Shown: positions 40,871 through 50,302, counted from the stretch's first letter. The stretch: 64,000 nucleotides of DNA from Bacteroidales bacterium (GCA_017455205.1 JAFTBM010000022.1:1-64000), one strand, 5' to 3'. Numbers and translations are program-made. Notes: generated from the letters alone by a model not told the origin.

Positions 40871-43162
40871 GTGAAGCAACTCCAGCGACAGCAACTGCAA
40901 CAGAAACTCTCGCCTCAACAGATACAGTTGATGCGGCTGCTGCAGTTGCCCGTCACCGACCTCGAAATGGCCATCAAAGAAGAGGTGGAGCGCAATCCAC
41001 TGCTTGAGGCCACGCCGCCCGAAGAGCAGCCCCTGCCGCAGGAGGAAATCGGGGGCGACGAGTGGGAAAGGGGCGACGAGGCAGCGGAGGAAGAGTACGA
41101 CTACCGCGAGCGAAGCGAGCGCGACCCCAACGCGGTGAGGCGCGAATTTGTGGTGAGCGACACCCCTTCGGGTACGGAAAGGCTGCTGCAACAACTCTCA
41201 CTACTGAAAATCAGCGAGAGGCAGCAGGCGATAGCCGTCGAAATAGTGGGCAGCCTCGATGATGCTGGCTACCTCACCCGCAGCCTCGACCTGATTGCCA
41301 ACGACCTCGCTTTCCGCCGTGGAATTGAGGCCAGCGATGCCGAGATGGCAGAAGCACTGCACACAGTGCAAAGCCTTGACCCCGCAGGCGTAGGGGCGCG
41401 CAGCCTGCAAGAATGCCTCACCCTGCAGCTGGAACGCATCTCAAGCCACCGCGATGACCCAATCCTCACCATCGCCCGCACCATTGTGGCTCACCATTTC
41501 GACAACTTCGCCTGCCGCCGCTACACACCTATACTCACTGCCTTGAAAATCGACCAGCAGCAGCTCGAGCAGGCCATGCAACTCATCCGCAGCCTCAATC
41601 CCAAACCCGCTGGAAGCGAAAGTGAAAGTGAGGCCGCAGCTTATATCACCCCCGACATCGTGGTGGAGCAGCGGGAAGGAAAATTGCAGTTCTACCTCAA
41701 CGATGGCCACCTACCCTCGCTCAGCCTCAACCCCTACTACACCGCAATGCTTCACGACCTGGAGCAACAGCATAGCGACAAGAAGACGCTGCAATTTCTC
41801 CGCACCAAGCAGGGCGAGGCGCAATCGTTTATCGACCTTCTGGGTCAGCGCGGCGAGACCATGCGGCGCGTGATGCGCTACATAGTGCAGCACCAGGAGC
41901 AATACCTCCTCACTGGCGACCCCGACCAGTTGCAGCCTATGCGCCAGCGCGAAGTGGCCGAAGCCACGGGGCTGGACATCAGCACCATATCGCGCATGGC
42001 AAATAGCAAATACCTTCAGACCGACTTCGGCACTATCCCCCTCAAAGAATGCTTTTCGAAAGGGATGGCCACCGAAGATGGCGAGGTTGCAGTGGAGGCC
42101 ATCAAGCAGCGGCTGTCGGAGGCTGTGGAGAGCGAGGATAAACATTCACCGCTTTCCGACGATGCCCTGATGCGCATACTCAACGCACAGGGAATGCCAC
42201 TGGCACGGCGCACGGTGGCCAAATACCGCGAGCAGCTGGGCATCCCCACAGCTCGTCTGCGGCGGATATTGCTGTTGGTGCTGCTTGTGATAGGAGCCAG
42301 TCAAAGTAGGGCACAGATGTCGTACTACGATAGCCTTATTGCCGTGCGATTGGAGGCTGCCTCTAAAAGCCAATCTGCCCCGAAAGTCAGTCCTTCTCCC
42401 GCCGCGAAGTCTGCGGTTTCCCCCAAGCCCTCTGCTCCGAAGCCGCATAAGGCCGCCGCAGTACACAGCAAGGCAGAGCCAAGCAGCACTGCCGAGGCTG
42501 CGCCCGACACTGGCATCTGCCGTATATGGTACGACGCATTCCCTCGCCATCGGGTCAATCCGCTCGGACGGACACAACTGGACATGATGCCCGATGAGAT
42601 CAACCTAATGCTGGTACGCGACAGCTCGGAGTTTTGCTTCCCCGTGCGCAATGCCAAGACGAGCAATTATGGCTGGCGGTGGAACAGAGGGCACCACGGG
42701 GTAGACATACGCTTGCGCACGGGCGACTCGGTGCAGGCTGCATTCGGTGGCATAGTGCGCGTGGCATCTCGCATGGGCGGCTATGGCAACTGCGTGGTGA
42801 TCAGACATCCCAATGGGTTGGAGACCCTCTACGGCCACCTGTCGAAAATCAACGTAAAGCATGGACAACGCGTGGCAGTGGGCGAGGTGATAGGTCTGGG
42901 TGGCAGCACGGGCAACTCCACTGGGCCACATCTCCACTTCGAATGCCGCTTTCTCTACCAAACCTTCGACCCTGAATGGATACTGGATTTCAACACGTAT
43001 AGCCTTCGCACCCGCCGCCTGCACCTCGACAAAAGCTACTTCGGAATCAGGCGTCCGCGCACAAAGGATGCCACAGCCTACAAGGCCGATGAAAGCTATG
43101 TCCGCGAGAGCAAGAAACGGAGAAAAACGACCGCCACAACCATCAGTACCAAAGACTTTTGA
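40871..43162 (+). CDS. rpoN: Fusion of sigma-54 factor (RpoN) with a secreted M23 murein peptidase
   Basis: 763 residues from GTG 40871. Residues 1-465 are a complete RpoN: activator-binding region (LQQKLSPQQIQLMRLLQLP), core-binding domain (SLDPAGVGARSLQECL), helix-turn-helix (QREVAEATGLDISTISRMAN) and RpoN box ARRTVAKYREQLGI. With no stop, GIPTARLRR runs into ILLLVLLVIGASQSRAQ, a textbook signal peptide, then an M23 LytM domain (GHHGVDIRL; GPHLHFE). In most genomes these are separate genes. Either a true membrane-tethered fusion is made, or the peptidase starts internally at a TTG or GTG (42269-42280). Which product exists cannot be told from sequence. Confidence 0.85.
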   Translation: MKQLQRQQLQQKLSPQQIQLMRLLQLPVTDLEMAIKEEVERNPLLEATPPEEQPLPQEEIGGDEWERGDEAAEEEYDYRERSERDPNAVRREFVVSDTPSGTERLLQQLSLLKISERQQAIAVEIVGSLDDAGYLTRSLDLIANDLAFRRGIEASDAEMAEALHTVQSLDPAGVGARSLQECLTLQLERISSHRDDPILTIARTIVAHHFDNFACRRYTPILTALKIDQQQLEQAMQLIRSLNPKPAGSESESEAAAYITPDIVVEQREGKLQFYLNDGHLPSLSLNPYYTAMLHDLEQQHSDKKTLQFLRTKQGEAQSFIDLLGQRGETMRRVMRYIVQHQEQYLLTGDPDQLQPMRQREVAEATGLDISTISRMANSKYLQTDFGTIPLKECFSKGMATEDGEVAVEAIKQRLSEAVESEDKHSPLSDDALMRILNAQGMPLARRTVAKYREQLGIPTARLRRILLLVLLVIGASQSRAQMSYYDSLIAVRLEAASKSQSAPKVSPSPAAKSAVSPKPSAPKPHKAAAVHSKAEPSSTAEAAPDTGICRIWYDAFPRHRVNPLGRTQLDMMPDEINLMLVRDSSEFCFPVRNAKTSNYGWRWNRGHHGVDIRLRTGDSVQAAFGGIVRVASRMGGYGNCVVIRHPNGLETLYGHLSKINVKHGQRVAVGEVIGLGGSTGNSTGPHLHFECRFLYQTFDPEWILDFNTYSLRTRRLHLDKSYFGIRRPRTKDATAYKADESYVRESKKRRKTTATTISTKDF

Positions 43163-43163
43163 T

Positions 43164-43646
43164 ATGAAAAAGACCAATCTTTCCGACTACGACCCAGCGG
43201 CTGTCCCCGATGGTGCCGACTATCGTATTGCCGTAGTGGCAGCCGAGTGGAATCCCGAAATCACCGATGCCATGCTGCAAGGTGCCGTGGAGACGCTTGC
43301 CGAGCATGGAGTGAAAGATATCATCGTCAAGCGTGTGCCAGGCACATTCGAGCTCACCTATGCAGCCAGCAAGTTGCTCTCCGTGCGGGAAGATATTGAT
43401 GCCGTGATATGCATCGGCTGCGTCATCCAAGGCGAGACGCGCCACTTCGAGTTTATCTGCCAAGCAGTGTCGCAAGGCATCAGCAACGTGGCCATCAAAT
43501 ATGAAAAACCAGTGATATTTAGCGTCCTCACTTGCGACACCCTGCAGCAGGCCCTCGACCGTGCAGGTGGCAAGCATGGCAACAAAGGGGTGGAGGGAGC
43601 CATCACTGCATTGAAGATGTGTAAATTCACCAGCGAATGCGAGTAG
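43164..43646 (+). CDS. ribH: 6,7-dimethyl-8-ribityllumazine synthase
   Basis: 160 residues from MKKTNLSDYDPAAV, one base after the previous stop. Lumazine synthase motifs: AEWNPEIT, VPGTFELTYAA, GCVIQGETRHFEF with the catalytic His, KPVIFSVLTCDTLQQALDRAGG and a C-terminal helix. It makes the direct precursor of riboflavin; ribE is in the same window at 62.3 kb, not in an operon with it. It overlaps fmt by 10 bp. Confidence 0.95.
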   Translation: MKKTNLSDYDPAAVPDGADYRIAVVAAEWNPEITDAMLQGAVETLAEHGVKDIIVKRVPGTFELTYAASKLLSVREDIDAVICIGCVIQGETRHFEFICQAVSQGISNVAIKYEKPVIFSVLTCDTLQQALDRAGGKHGNKGVEGAITALKMCKFTSECE

Positions 43647-44569
43647 TGTTTTTCGGCACGCCCGAGTTTGCCGTGGCGAGCCTTGAGGCTATTATGGACG
43701 GCGGCCACGAAGTGGCCGCCGTAGTAACCACCCCCGACCGCCCAGCAGGCCGTGGCCAAAAAGTACTGTTCAGTGCCGTCAAGCAATGTGCACTGCAACA
43801 CCATATCCCCCTGCTGCAGCCCGAATGGCTCAAAGATGAGGCATTTCTCGAAAGCCTTCGCTCCTTGCGAGCCGAGGCATTCGTGGTGGTAGCCTTCCGC
43901 ATGTTGCCCGAGGCCGTATGGGCCATGCCTCCACAAGGGACATTCAACCTCCACGCCTCACTTCTGCCTCGCTATCGGGGCGCTGCCCCTATCAACTGGG
44001 CTATCATCAACGGCGAAAGCGTAACAGGAGTAACCACCTTTATGCTCAACCATCATATTGATGAGGGTGCAATCCTGCTTCAACGAAGCGTTGAATTGGC
44101 TTCCAACGAGACCGCTGGTAGCCTCCACGACAAGCTTGCATCCGTCGGGCAACATCTGGTAGTGGAAACCCTTGATGGAATTGAAAAAGGCATCCTCACC
44201 CCTCGGCCACAGCAAGGCATCGCCTGCCCAGCCCCCAAAATATATAAAGAGACTTGCAAAATCAATTTTCAGGCCACCGCTCGTGAGGTGGAACGTTTTG
44301 TGCGTGGCCTTGCCCCCTATCCCGCAGCCACCCTCTCGCTATGCACCCCTGCAGGCGAAATCATCCCGTTCAAGATATTCCGCTGCAAGGTGTCCGACAC
44401 TCAAAGCACTGCTTGCGGTGCAGTGGAATGCGATGGAAAAAGCACGTTGAAAATTGCTGCAAGCGACTATTTTGTAGAGATTTTAGAGCTGCAAATGGCT
44501 GGAAAAAGGAAAAATAGCGTGGAAGAATTTCTGCGAGGGAAAGATTTAACAGGCTGTAAATTAGTTTAA
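43637..44569 (+). CDS. fmt: Methionyl-tRNA formyltransferase
   Basis: 310 residues. Formyltransferase domain with RVVFFGTPEFAV, TPDRPAGRGQK, FNLHASLLPRYRGAAPINWAIINGE (catalytic Asn-His) and HHIDEGAIL, then the C-terminal OB-fold tRNA-binding domain. It formylates initiator Met-tRNA. Translationally coupled to ribH by overlap. Confidence 0.96.
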   Translation: MRVVFFGTPEFAVASLEAIMDGGHEVAAVVTTPDRPAGRGQKVLFSAVKQCALQHHIPLLQPEWLKDEAFLESLRSLRAEAFVVVAFRMLPEAVWAMPPQGTFNLHASLLPRYRGAAPINWAIINGESVTGVTTFMLNHHIDEGAILLQRSVELASNETAGSLHDKLASVGQHLVVETLDGIEKGILTPRPQQGIACPAPKIYKETCKINFQATAREVERFVRGLAPYPAATLSLCTPAGEIIPFKIFRCKVSDTQSTACGAVECDGKSTLKIAASDYFVEILELQMAGKRKNSVEEFLRGKDLTGCKLV

Positions 44570-44614
44570 TGCAAAAACATCCACGAAGGAGTAGTCAGAA
44601 AAACGAAAAAAAAT

Positions 44615-44646
44615 TTGGTGCTAATTGAAAAATATACATATATTTG
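44615..44646 (+). promoter_or_regulatory. Promoter of the HU gene
   Basis: TTG at 44615-44617, 21-bp spacer, TATATTTG at 44639-44646. Leader of about 100 nt before the ATG at 44751. Confidence 0.8.
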
Positions 44647-44750
44647 CACCAAGATTGCAACTGCAACAATCACTGACCGAAAGGCACATTAGGGCATGCT
44701 GCAAGCAGAATGGAAACGAGGCAAATTAATAACCCTTAAATAATCATATT

Positions 44751-45041
44751 ATGAACAAAACAGAACTTGTTAACGCAATGGCCGAAAAGGCTGGCTTGAC
44801 CAAGGCAGATGCCAAAAAGGCCATGAATGCTTGCTTCGCCTCCATTCAGGAAGAGCTGAACAAAGGCGAGAAAGTTACGTTGATTGGATTCGGCACATTC
44901 AGTGTTGTGGAGCGCAAAGCTCGCACCGCCAAGAACCCGCGCACGGGTGCCACGGTGAAAGTAGCCGCCAAGAAGGTTGCCAAGTTCAAAGCTGGTAGCA
45001 ACTTGATCGTTGCCAAGAAAGCCGCCAAAAAGAAAAAATAA
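44751..45041 (+). CDS. hup: HU family DNA-binding protein
   Basis: 96 residues: MNKTELVNAMAEKAGLTKADAKKAMNACFASI, the DNA-binding beta-arm region GFGTFSVVERKARTAKNPRTGATVKVAAKKVAKFKAG, and a Lys-rich C-terminal tail (KKAAKKKK). A histone-like protein that bends and compacts DNA. It is a single gene with its own promoter and terminator. Confidence 0.95.
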   Translation: MNKTELVNAMAEKAGLTKADAKKAMNACFASIQEELNKGEKVTLIGFGTFSVVERKARTAKNPRTGATVKVAAKKVAKFKAGSNLIVAKKAAKKKK

Positions 45042-45065
45042 GTTTCTGCGCGACTAACCGCAAAG

Positions 45066-45097
45066 GAGGGGAAAGCAACAACGCTATCCCCTCTTTT
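45066..45097 (+). terminator. Intrinsic terminator after HU
   Basis: GAGGGGA (45066-45072) pairs with TCCCCTC (45087-45093), followed by TTTT. Confidence 0.75.
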
Positions 45098-45226
45098 GAT
45101 TTAGAAGGTTTTTTCAGGAGCCACATTTGCCACCATCTATTGGCATTCTTTCCGTTTCCTATCAATCAACCACGCATATTCTGAATATTTAACAATAGTT
45201 TGTTATAAAGTGTGAAATACTATTCT

Positions 45227-45234
45227 TACCTTTG
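45227..45234 (+). promoter_or_regulatory. -7 box TACCTTTG of gpsA
   Basis: Exact TAnnTTTG, 59 bp before the gpsA ATG. An upstream TTG at 45200 has a longer than normal 24-bp spacer. Confidence 0.6.
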
Positions 45235-45293
45235 CAAAGGAAATCGTTGGGGAAAACCACTGGAAGTGGAAGACCAATGCAAAGAACTACAGA

Positions 45294-46289
45294 ATGATAG
45301 GAGTTATTGGAGGTGGCAGCTGGGCCACCGCAATAGTCAAAATACTACTCGAGAACAACGCAACGCATATCAACTGGTGGGTAAGAAGCGAAGAGACTTG
45401 TAAAGAAATCCAACGCAGTGGCCACAATCCTCGGCACCTCACAAAGACTGCCCTTGATTCCAAGCGTATTCAAGTCTCAACCCACCTTGCAGATATTGTT
45501 GAGAAAAGCGATATGCTGTTTTTAGCCGTTCCTTCGGCCTATTTGCACAGCGTGTTGAGCCAAATCCAGCCAAGTCTGCTTCACGCAAAAAAGATAGTGT
45601 CCGCCATCAAAGGTTCGGTAACCGAATACTGCTTGAGCGTCTCTATGTACTTGGAGCAAATCTTGGGTGTGGCGAAGCACAATATCGGCCTTATCAGTGG
45701 CCCCAGCCATGCCGAAGAGGTGGGATGTGGATTGCACACATTCCTCACTATCGCCTCCACTAACGACGAACTATCGCACGAGGTGGAGCAGGCTCTGCAC
45801 TGCCCATATATCCACACCTCTCTTTCAAGCGACATTGATGGCATTGAGCGCTGCGGACTGGGAAAGAATATCTATGCCATCGCCGCTGGCATCTGCCAAG
45901 GGCTCGGCTATGGCGACAACCTCAACGCCGTGCTGACACTTGCTGCTGCCCGCGAAATGCGACAGCTGATGGACACGTTCATCCCCTATCCCCAACGCGA
46001 TTTTGATGTACCGTGCTACTTTGGCGACTTGATGGTAACATGCTGGTCGCCCCATAGTCGCAACCGACGCCTTGGCGAGATGATAGCCCGTGGTAAATCA
46101 TTAGAGGAAGCCGCAGCCAGCATTGGGACGCTCCCCGAAGGCTACTACTCAGTCAATACCCTCCACAAACGAGCCGAGAGCCTTCGCTCCGAAGCCCCCA
46201 TTCCAATAGTTGAGGCTATATACCGAATACTCTATGAGGAATCCGACCCTCGCAGTGAGATGGACTACCTGATTGAACACGTGTTCTGA
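45294..46289 (+). CDS. gpsA: Glycerol-3-phosphate dehydrogenase [NAD(P)+]
   Basis: 331 residues: Rossmann start IGVIGGGSWATAIVKILL, FLAVPSAYL, IGLISGPSHAEEV, the catalytic Lys in GLGKNIYAIAAGICQGLGYGDN and GDLMVTCWSPHSRNRRLG. It makes sn-glycerol-3-phosphate for phospholipids. The next gene, a glycerolipid acyltransferase homologue, starts inside its stop (TGATG), so the two probably act in sequence. Confidence 0.95.
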   Translation: MIGVIGGGSWATAIVKILLENNATHINWWVRSEETCKEIQRSGHNPRHLTKTALDSKRIQVSTHLADIVEKSDMLFLAVPSAYLHSVLSQIQPSLLHAKKIVSAIKGSVTEYCLSVSMYLEQILGVAKHNIGLISGPSHAEEVGCGLHTFLTIASTNDELSHEVEQALHCPYIHTSLSSDIDGIERCGLGKNIYAIAAGICQGLGYGDNLNAVLTLAAAREMRQLMDTFIPYPQRDFDVPCYFGDLMVTCWSPHSRNRRLGEMIARGKSLEEAAASIGTLPEGYYSVNTLHKRAESLRSEAPIPIVEAIYRILYEESDPRSEMDYLIEHVF

Positions 46290-47383
46290 TGAACGACTTT
46301 GACGACATTCGACCTTACCACGACTCCGAGATAGCAGCGGCCATGACTCAAGTGGCCGAATGGGACATGTTCCCTCAAATCCTACGCTTCATCTACCCCA
46401 ACATGAGCCTTGAGGAGGGCTTCCAGCGGTTGCGAACTATCTCCACTGTCCACCAGCTGCAGGCCTCTTTTATGGACGATACCATCCTCCGCATCATCCA
46501 TGAGACCACCGATGGCTTCACCTACAGCGGTCTGCAGAACCTCCGGCGCGGCAAACCCAGCCTCTTTATTTCCAACCACCGCGACATCACCCTCGATGCT
46601 TTCCTTTTGCAGCACATCCTGCTCCACCATTGTGGCGACACCTCCCACATCGTCTTTGGCGAGAACCTGCTGGCCATGCCTATCATTGATATCCTGTTCC
46701 GCAGCAACAAGCTGATACGCATGAAGCGTGGCGACACGCCCCGTGCTTTCTACAACAGCCTCGCCTATCTATCTAAATATATCAACCACCTTATCCGCAA
46801 CGAGCGCCAATCGGTTTGGATTGCACAAAAAAACGGACGCGCCAAGGATGGCCACGACCTCACCGCCCCAGCCATGCTCAAGATGCTCACCCTCGGGAGC
46901 GACCTTCCACCGCTGCAAGCCCTCGATTCCATGCACATCGTTCCCATAAGCGTCAGCTACGAGTGGGACCCCTGCGACTGTCTGAAAGCCGTCGAGCTGT
47001 CCAAAAGCCAGCATGGCCCTTATCAGAAGGAAAAGGGCGAAGACCTCAAAAGCGTCATCACAGGCATCATCGGGCAAAAAGGCCACGTGCACCTAACCAT
47101 TTGCAAACCCTTAAGCCAACAAGAGCTGCAGCCAACCGAGGGAGAAGATCTTTTTGTGCACATAGCGGCAGTTATCGACCAGCGCATACACGAAGGCTAC
47201 CGCCTCATGCCGTCCAACTACGCAGCCCAAAGCCTCCTTTCCCCATCGACAGCGACCAAGCGCTACACCCAGCACACCCTGGAGCAACTCAAGGCACGTG
47301 CAGCCACGCTCCCCACCTCCGAAATGCAAAGACTGCTGCTGGAAGCCTACGCAGCCCCCGTTGTAGCCCACTCCAAGTACTGA
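46289..47383 (+). CDS. Acyltransferase of the glycerol-3-phosphate/1-acylglycerol-3-phosphate family
   Basis: 364 residues. The PlsC-type motif I is NHRDITLD (H-x4-D) within KPSLFISNHRDITLDAFLLQ; a second block is FRSNKLIRMKRGDTPRAFYNSL and a substrate-binding block QSVWIAQKNGRAKDG. Larger than a minimal PlsC (about 240 residues), so it belongs to a divergent branch. Coupling to gpsA supports a role in acylating glycerol-3-phosphate or its lyso derivative at the membrane. Confidence 0.8.
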   Translation: MNDFDDIRPYHDSEIAAAMTQVAEWDMFPQILRFIYPNMSLEEGFQRLRTISTVHQLQASFMDDTILRIIHETTDGFTYSGLQNLRRGKPSLFISNHRDITLDAFLLQHILLHHCGDTSHIVFGENLLAMPIIDILFRSNKLIRMKRGDTPRAFYNSLAYLSKYINHLIRNERQSVWIAQKNGRAKDGHDLTAPAMLKMLTLGSDLPPLQALDSMHIVPISVSYEWDPCDCLKAVELSKSQHGPYQKEKGEDLKSVITGIIGQKGHVHLTICKPLSQQELQPTEGEDLFVHIAAVIDQRIHEGYRLMPSNYAAQSLLSPSTATKRYTQHTLEQLKARAATLPTSEMQRLLLEAYAAPVVAHSKY

Positions 47384-47402
47384 CCTCCCGGCCGCAGACA
47401 AC

Positions 47403-48854
47403 CTACTGCTTCTCAACCGCATCTTTGAAAAACCGCTCCTCGAAACCAAGCAGGTAGACCCGCGTTGTGGCACGTGTGAAAGCGGTGTAGAGCCATCGAA
47501 GATAGTCGCGGTCAAGCCTGAAATCGGGCGGCAGGAATCCCTGGTCGATGATGACCGTCCGCCACTGCCCACCCTGCGTCTTGTGGCAAGTGAGGGCATA
47601 GGAGAACTTAACCTGCAAGGCATTGTAGTAGGGGTTGGCTCGTAGCTCGCGCAGGCGGTCAGCCTTGTGGGGAAGGTCGGCATAATCCTCCATAACTGCT
47701 TCGTAGAGCCTTCCCTGTTCCTCCGCCGTCAGCGAAGGCGACTCACTGGTCAGCGTGGTCAGCAGCAGCTTGCAGTCATGTTCCGTCTCATCGGGATAAT
47801 CCACAAACCGCAGCGAAGCATCGGCAAAGCGGAAGCCATACATCTCCTGCACATTCCTCACACTGAGCACCTCCGCTATGTCGCCGTTGGCAATAAAACC
47901 AATGGAGGACTCGCGATCAAGCCAGTAGTAATTGTTCTTCACCACCATAATGTAGTCGCCCGCATTGATTTCCTCCTCCCGATAGAGTACACGCCCACGG
48001 ATTCCCTGATTGTAAAGGTTGGCACGCTTGTTCGACCGCGTAATCACCACCACCTCCTCCTGCCCGACATCCTCATATTCGCGATAGAGCGTCTCCACGA
48101 AATCCGCTCCCGCAAGGTTCACCACATCGGCTGCCTCCGAAAACATCGGCCACCGCGCTTCTTCGCTCGCCACGAGTTCGGCTATCTGCTGCCGCAACCC
48201 AGTGGCATTCATCAGCAGACCCGATGCCTCCTGCTGACGCACCACCTCCGTCAGCTCGCTCGTCAGCACATTAAGCCCGAAGGCGGCTGCCAGATACTGT
48301 GCATCAAGTGCAGGGCTCTCCGTCTGCCCTACGGGCGGCAACTGTGCACTATCGCCAATAAGCATCAGTCGGCAATGCGTGCCGTCATACACATAGTCAA
48401 TCAAGTCTTCGAGGAGGCTCCGTTGCCCAACCGAGGCATCAAGACCGATCATTGACGCCTCATCGACGATGAAAAGCGTGTGGCTGTGGCGATTGATGCC
48501 CCTCATCGTCCGCACCTTGCCCTCGGCATCGGCCGCAGTCATGTAGATCTTCTTGTGGATAGTAAAGGCAGGGCTTCCGCTATAGGTGGCCAGCACTTTG
48601 GCCGCACGACCCGTGGGAGCCAGCAGCAGCGTGTTTACCTTCAACTCGGGCAGAGTTTTTATTAGTGCAGCCACCAGCGAGGTCTTACCAGTGCCAGCGT
48701 AGCCTTTGAGCAGGATGGCCGAGCGAGGGTCGCTATCGAACAGGAACTGTGCCATACGCAAACACGCCTCCCGCTGCCCCGAAGTGGGGGTGTATGGGAA
48801 ACGTGAAAGTATACGGCCAGCAACCGCTTGCTCTACACCACGGTGTTCCACCAC
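47403..48854 (-). CDS. RecD-like superfamily 1 helicase (AAA_30/UvrD_C_2)
   Basis: 483 residues: Walker A GYAGTGKTSLV, APTGRAAK, Walker B IVDEASMIG, GDSAQLPPVG, LTEVVRQQE and the C-terminal ALTCHKTQGGQW and YTAFTRATTRVYL motifs of UvrD_C_2. This is the stand-alone RecD/exonuclease V alpha-like helicase common in Bacteroidota; it unwinds DNA with 5'-3' polarity by family analogy. No recB/recC are nearby. It starts 1 bp after secG. Confidence 0.88.
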   Translation of the reverse strand: MVEHRGVEQAVAGRILSRFPYTPTSGQREACLRMAQFLFDSDPRSAILLKGYAGTGKTSLVAALIKTLPELKVNTLLLAPTGRAAKVLATYSGSPAFTIHKKIYMTAADAEGKVRTMRGINRHSHTLFIVDEASMIGLDASVGQRSLLEDLIDYVYDGTHCRLMLIGDSAQLPPVGQTESPALDAQYLAAAFGLNVLTSELTEVVRQQEASGLLMNATGLRQQIAELVASEEARWPMFSEAADVVNLAGADFVETLYREYEDVGQEEVVVITRSNKRANLYNQGIRGRVLYREEEINAGDYIMVVKNNYYWLDRESSIGFIANGDIAEVLSVRNVQEMYGFRFADASLRFVDYPDETEHDCKLLLTTLTSESPSLTAEEQGRLYEAVMEDYADLPHKADRLRELRANPYYNALQVKFSYALTCHKTQGGQWRTVIIDQGFLPPDFRLDRDYLRWLYTAFTRATTRVYLLGFEERFFKDAVEKQ

Positions 48855-48855
48855 A

Positions 48856-49188
48856 CTACTCCTCTGCGGCCATAGGCTCGGCCACAGGAGCCGCAGGCTG
48901 CACGGGCGTCAGGTCGCTCACCGACGTAACCTCGGTCTGCATCTCGTCCGCACCCGAAGTCCGCGTACCCGATATGCTGACTGTGGCAGCCATGCAGAGC
49001 ACTACAAGTATTCCACCAAGCCACCAAGTCGCTTTCTCCAGAAAGTCGGCCGTCTGCCGAGCACCCAGCACCTGCGTGGGAGCTGAAAAATTGGCCGCCA
49101 ATCCGCCACCCTTCGAGTTCTGCACCAGCACCACCATCGCAAGCAGCAGGCTGACTATGATGATCAAAACTACAATAAACGTGTACAT
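48856..49188 (-). CDS. secG: Preprotein translocase subunit SecG
   Basis: 110 residues: helix MYTFIVVLIIIVSLLLAMVVLVQNSKGGGLA, the conserved loop with GARQTADFLEKATWWLG, second helix, then an Ala/Pro/Glu-rich tail typical of this phylum. It assists SecYEG export. Preceded by a TPR gene 21 bp upstream, in the same order as in other Bacteroidota genomes. Confidence 0.92.
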   Translation of the reverse strand: MYTFIVVLIIIVSLLLAMVVLVQNSKGGGLAANFSAPTQVLGARQTADFLEKATWWLGGILVVLCMAATVSISGTRTSGADEMQTEVTSVSDLTPVQPAAPVAEPMAAEE

Positions 49189-49209
49189 TGCACTTCTTTA
49201 TTTTAGTTA

Positions 49210-49824
49210 CTATTTGCTATTCAACAATGCCTCCAAACGCTCAATTTGGGCTGCAAAGTTACTGCTTTTTTCGGGATTTCGCTCCAATAATTTGCGGTAA
49301 ACGGCCAACGCTTTGTCGGCCTTCCCCTGTTTTTCAAGTATAACTGCCAGTGTCTCAGTGGCAACCATTCCGTCCGCTTCTCCATCTTTTTTCTCCTCGC
49401 CACCCGCATAACCCTCCTCCGCCCCCGACGGAAACACCTCGTTTCCCACCTCGCCCTGCAAAAATTCCGACAGAATCACGCTCTTGGGAGCCGTCTTGAA
49501 CGAAACCTCTTGGAACGTGTTGATTTCATTGAGGATATCAAACGCCGAATCGTCAATCGTACTCACCGCGCTACCCATCATAGCCTCCAAATGGCTGCTG
49601 TCGCACATAGCCAAAGCCACCGCCCGCTGCTGCTCTGCGGAATCGAAATTGAAAGCGTGGTCGGCCAGCAGTGCCAGCAGCCCCACCACCGACGAGTGCG
49701 GATACTTCGCCTGCATCGCCTTCAGCCACCCCCGCTCCGCCGAACTGAACCGCTCGGCATGCGCTATCAACTCGTCGAATCGCTTCCTATCCATGCTTTT
49801 TTTCCATTCATTTTTACTCGCCAC
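49210..49824 (-). CDS. TPR-containing protein upstream of secG
   Basis: 204 residues, helical and without a signal peptide. A C-terminal tetratricopeptide unit is visible (TETLAVILEKQGKADKALAVYRKLLERNPEKSSNFAAQIERLEALL). The N-terminal half (ELIAHAERFSSAERGWLKAMQAKYPHSS) is unassigned. Function unknown. A promoter with TACATTTG at 49892-49899 lies about 65 bp upstream and probably drives this gene, secG and the RecD-like helicase. A second ATG at 49794 is possible. Confidence 0.75.
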   Translation of the reverse strand: MASKNEWKKSMDRKRFDELIAHAERFSSAERGWLKAMQAKYPHSSVVGLLALLADHAFNFDSAEQQRAVALAMCDSSHLEAMMGSAVSTIDDSAFDILNEINTFQEVSFKTAPKSVILSEFLQGEVGNEVFPSGAEEGYAGGEEKKDGEADGMVATETLAVILEKQGKADKALAVYRKLLERNPEKSSNFAAQIERLEALLNSK

Positions 49825-49891
49825 CCAACTTCCCCTCGCTGTGCAACTAAACTGCTATTTTAACATTTATTCACTCTATCCAAACGCTTTG

Positions 49892-49920
49892 CAAATGTAC
49901 AAAAAATTTCTCAACCGCAA
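49892..49920 (-). promoter_or_regulatory. Promoter of TPR-secG-helicase operon
   Basis: On the minus strand: TTG (49918-49920), 18-bp spacer, TACATTTG (49892-49899). Confidence 0.65.
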
Positions 49921-50026
49921 AAAATCATTTTCTTTTAATCGAATTACCACGCTAATTGACAGTATTTTGCAATCTAAACAAACAACTTTTCAACGTTTTT
50001 TTTCGCGCTGTTAGAAAAAAAATACT

Positions 50027-50034
50027 TACCTTTG
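50027..50034 (+). promoter_or_regulatory. -7 box TACCTTTG of rpmH
   Basis: Exact TAnnTTTG, 71 bp before the rpmH ATG; the region is strongly A/T-rich upstream. Confidence 0.65.
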
Positions 50035-50105
50035 CAAACTCATTTTGATGCGGATTATCGCCGCATCGAAGCAACAAAAGGGTATAACAAAAAACGAAGA
50101 GCAAT

Positions 50106-50252
50106 ATGAAAAGAACGTTCCAACCCTCGTGGAGAAAAAGAGCCAACAAGCATGGCTTCCGCAAAAGAATGTCGACCGCCAACGGTCGCAAAGTGCTGGC
50201 TGCTCGCCGTCGCAAAGGCAGAAAAAGACTGACCGTCTCCGACGAGCGTTAG
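50106..50252 (+). CDS. rpmH: 50S ribosomal protein L34
   Basis: 48 residues beginning [18 protein letters not shown] with the family core [22 protein letters not shown]. It is identified directly from sequence and confirmed by its own promoter (50027) and terminator (50303). The longer overlapping frame that continues into rlmD is a shadow across this gene. The dnaA and rnpA genes that flank rpmH in many bacteria are not here. Confidence 0.96.
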   Translation: MKRTFQPSWRKRANKHGFRKRMSTANGRKVLAARRRKGRKRLTVSDER

Positions 50253-50302
50253 TCCGCTCCAGCCCTTGCCCTCTATGTGCAAAAGGCCAAGCCAAAACAG
50301 AC

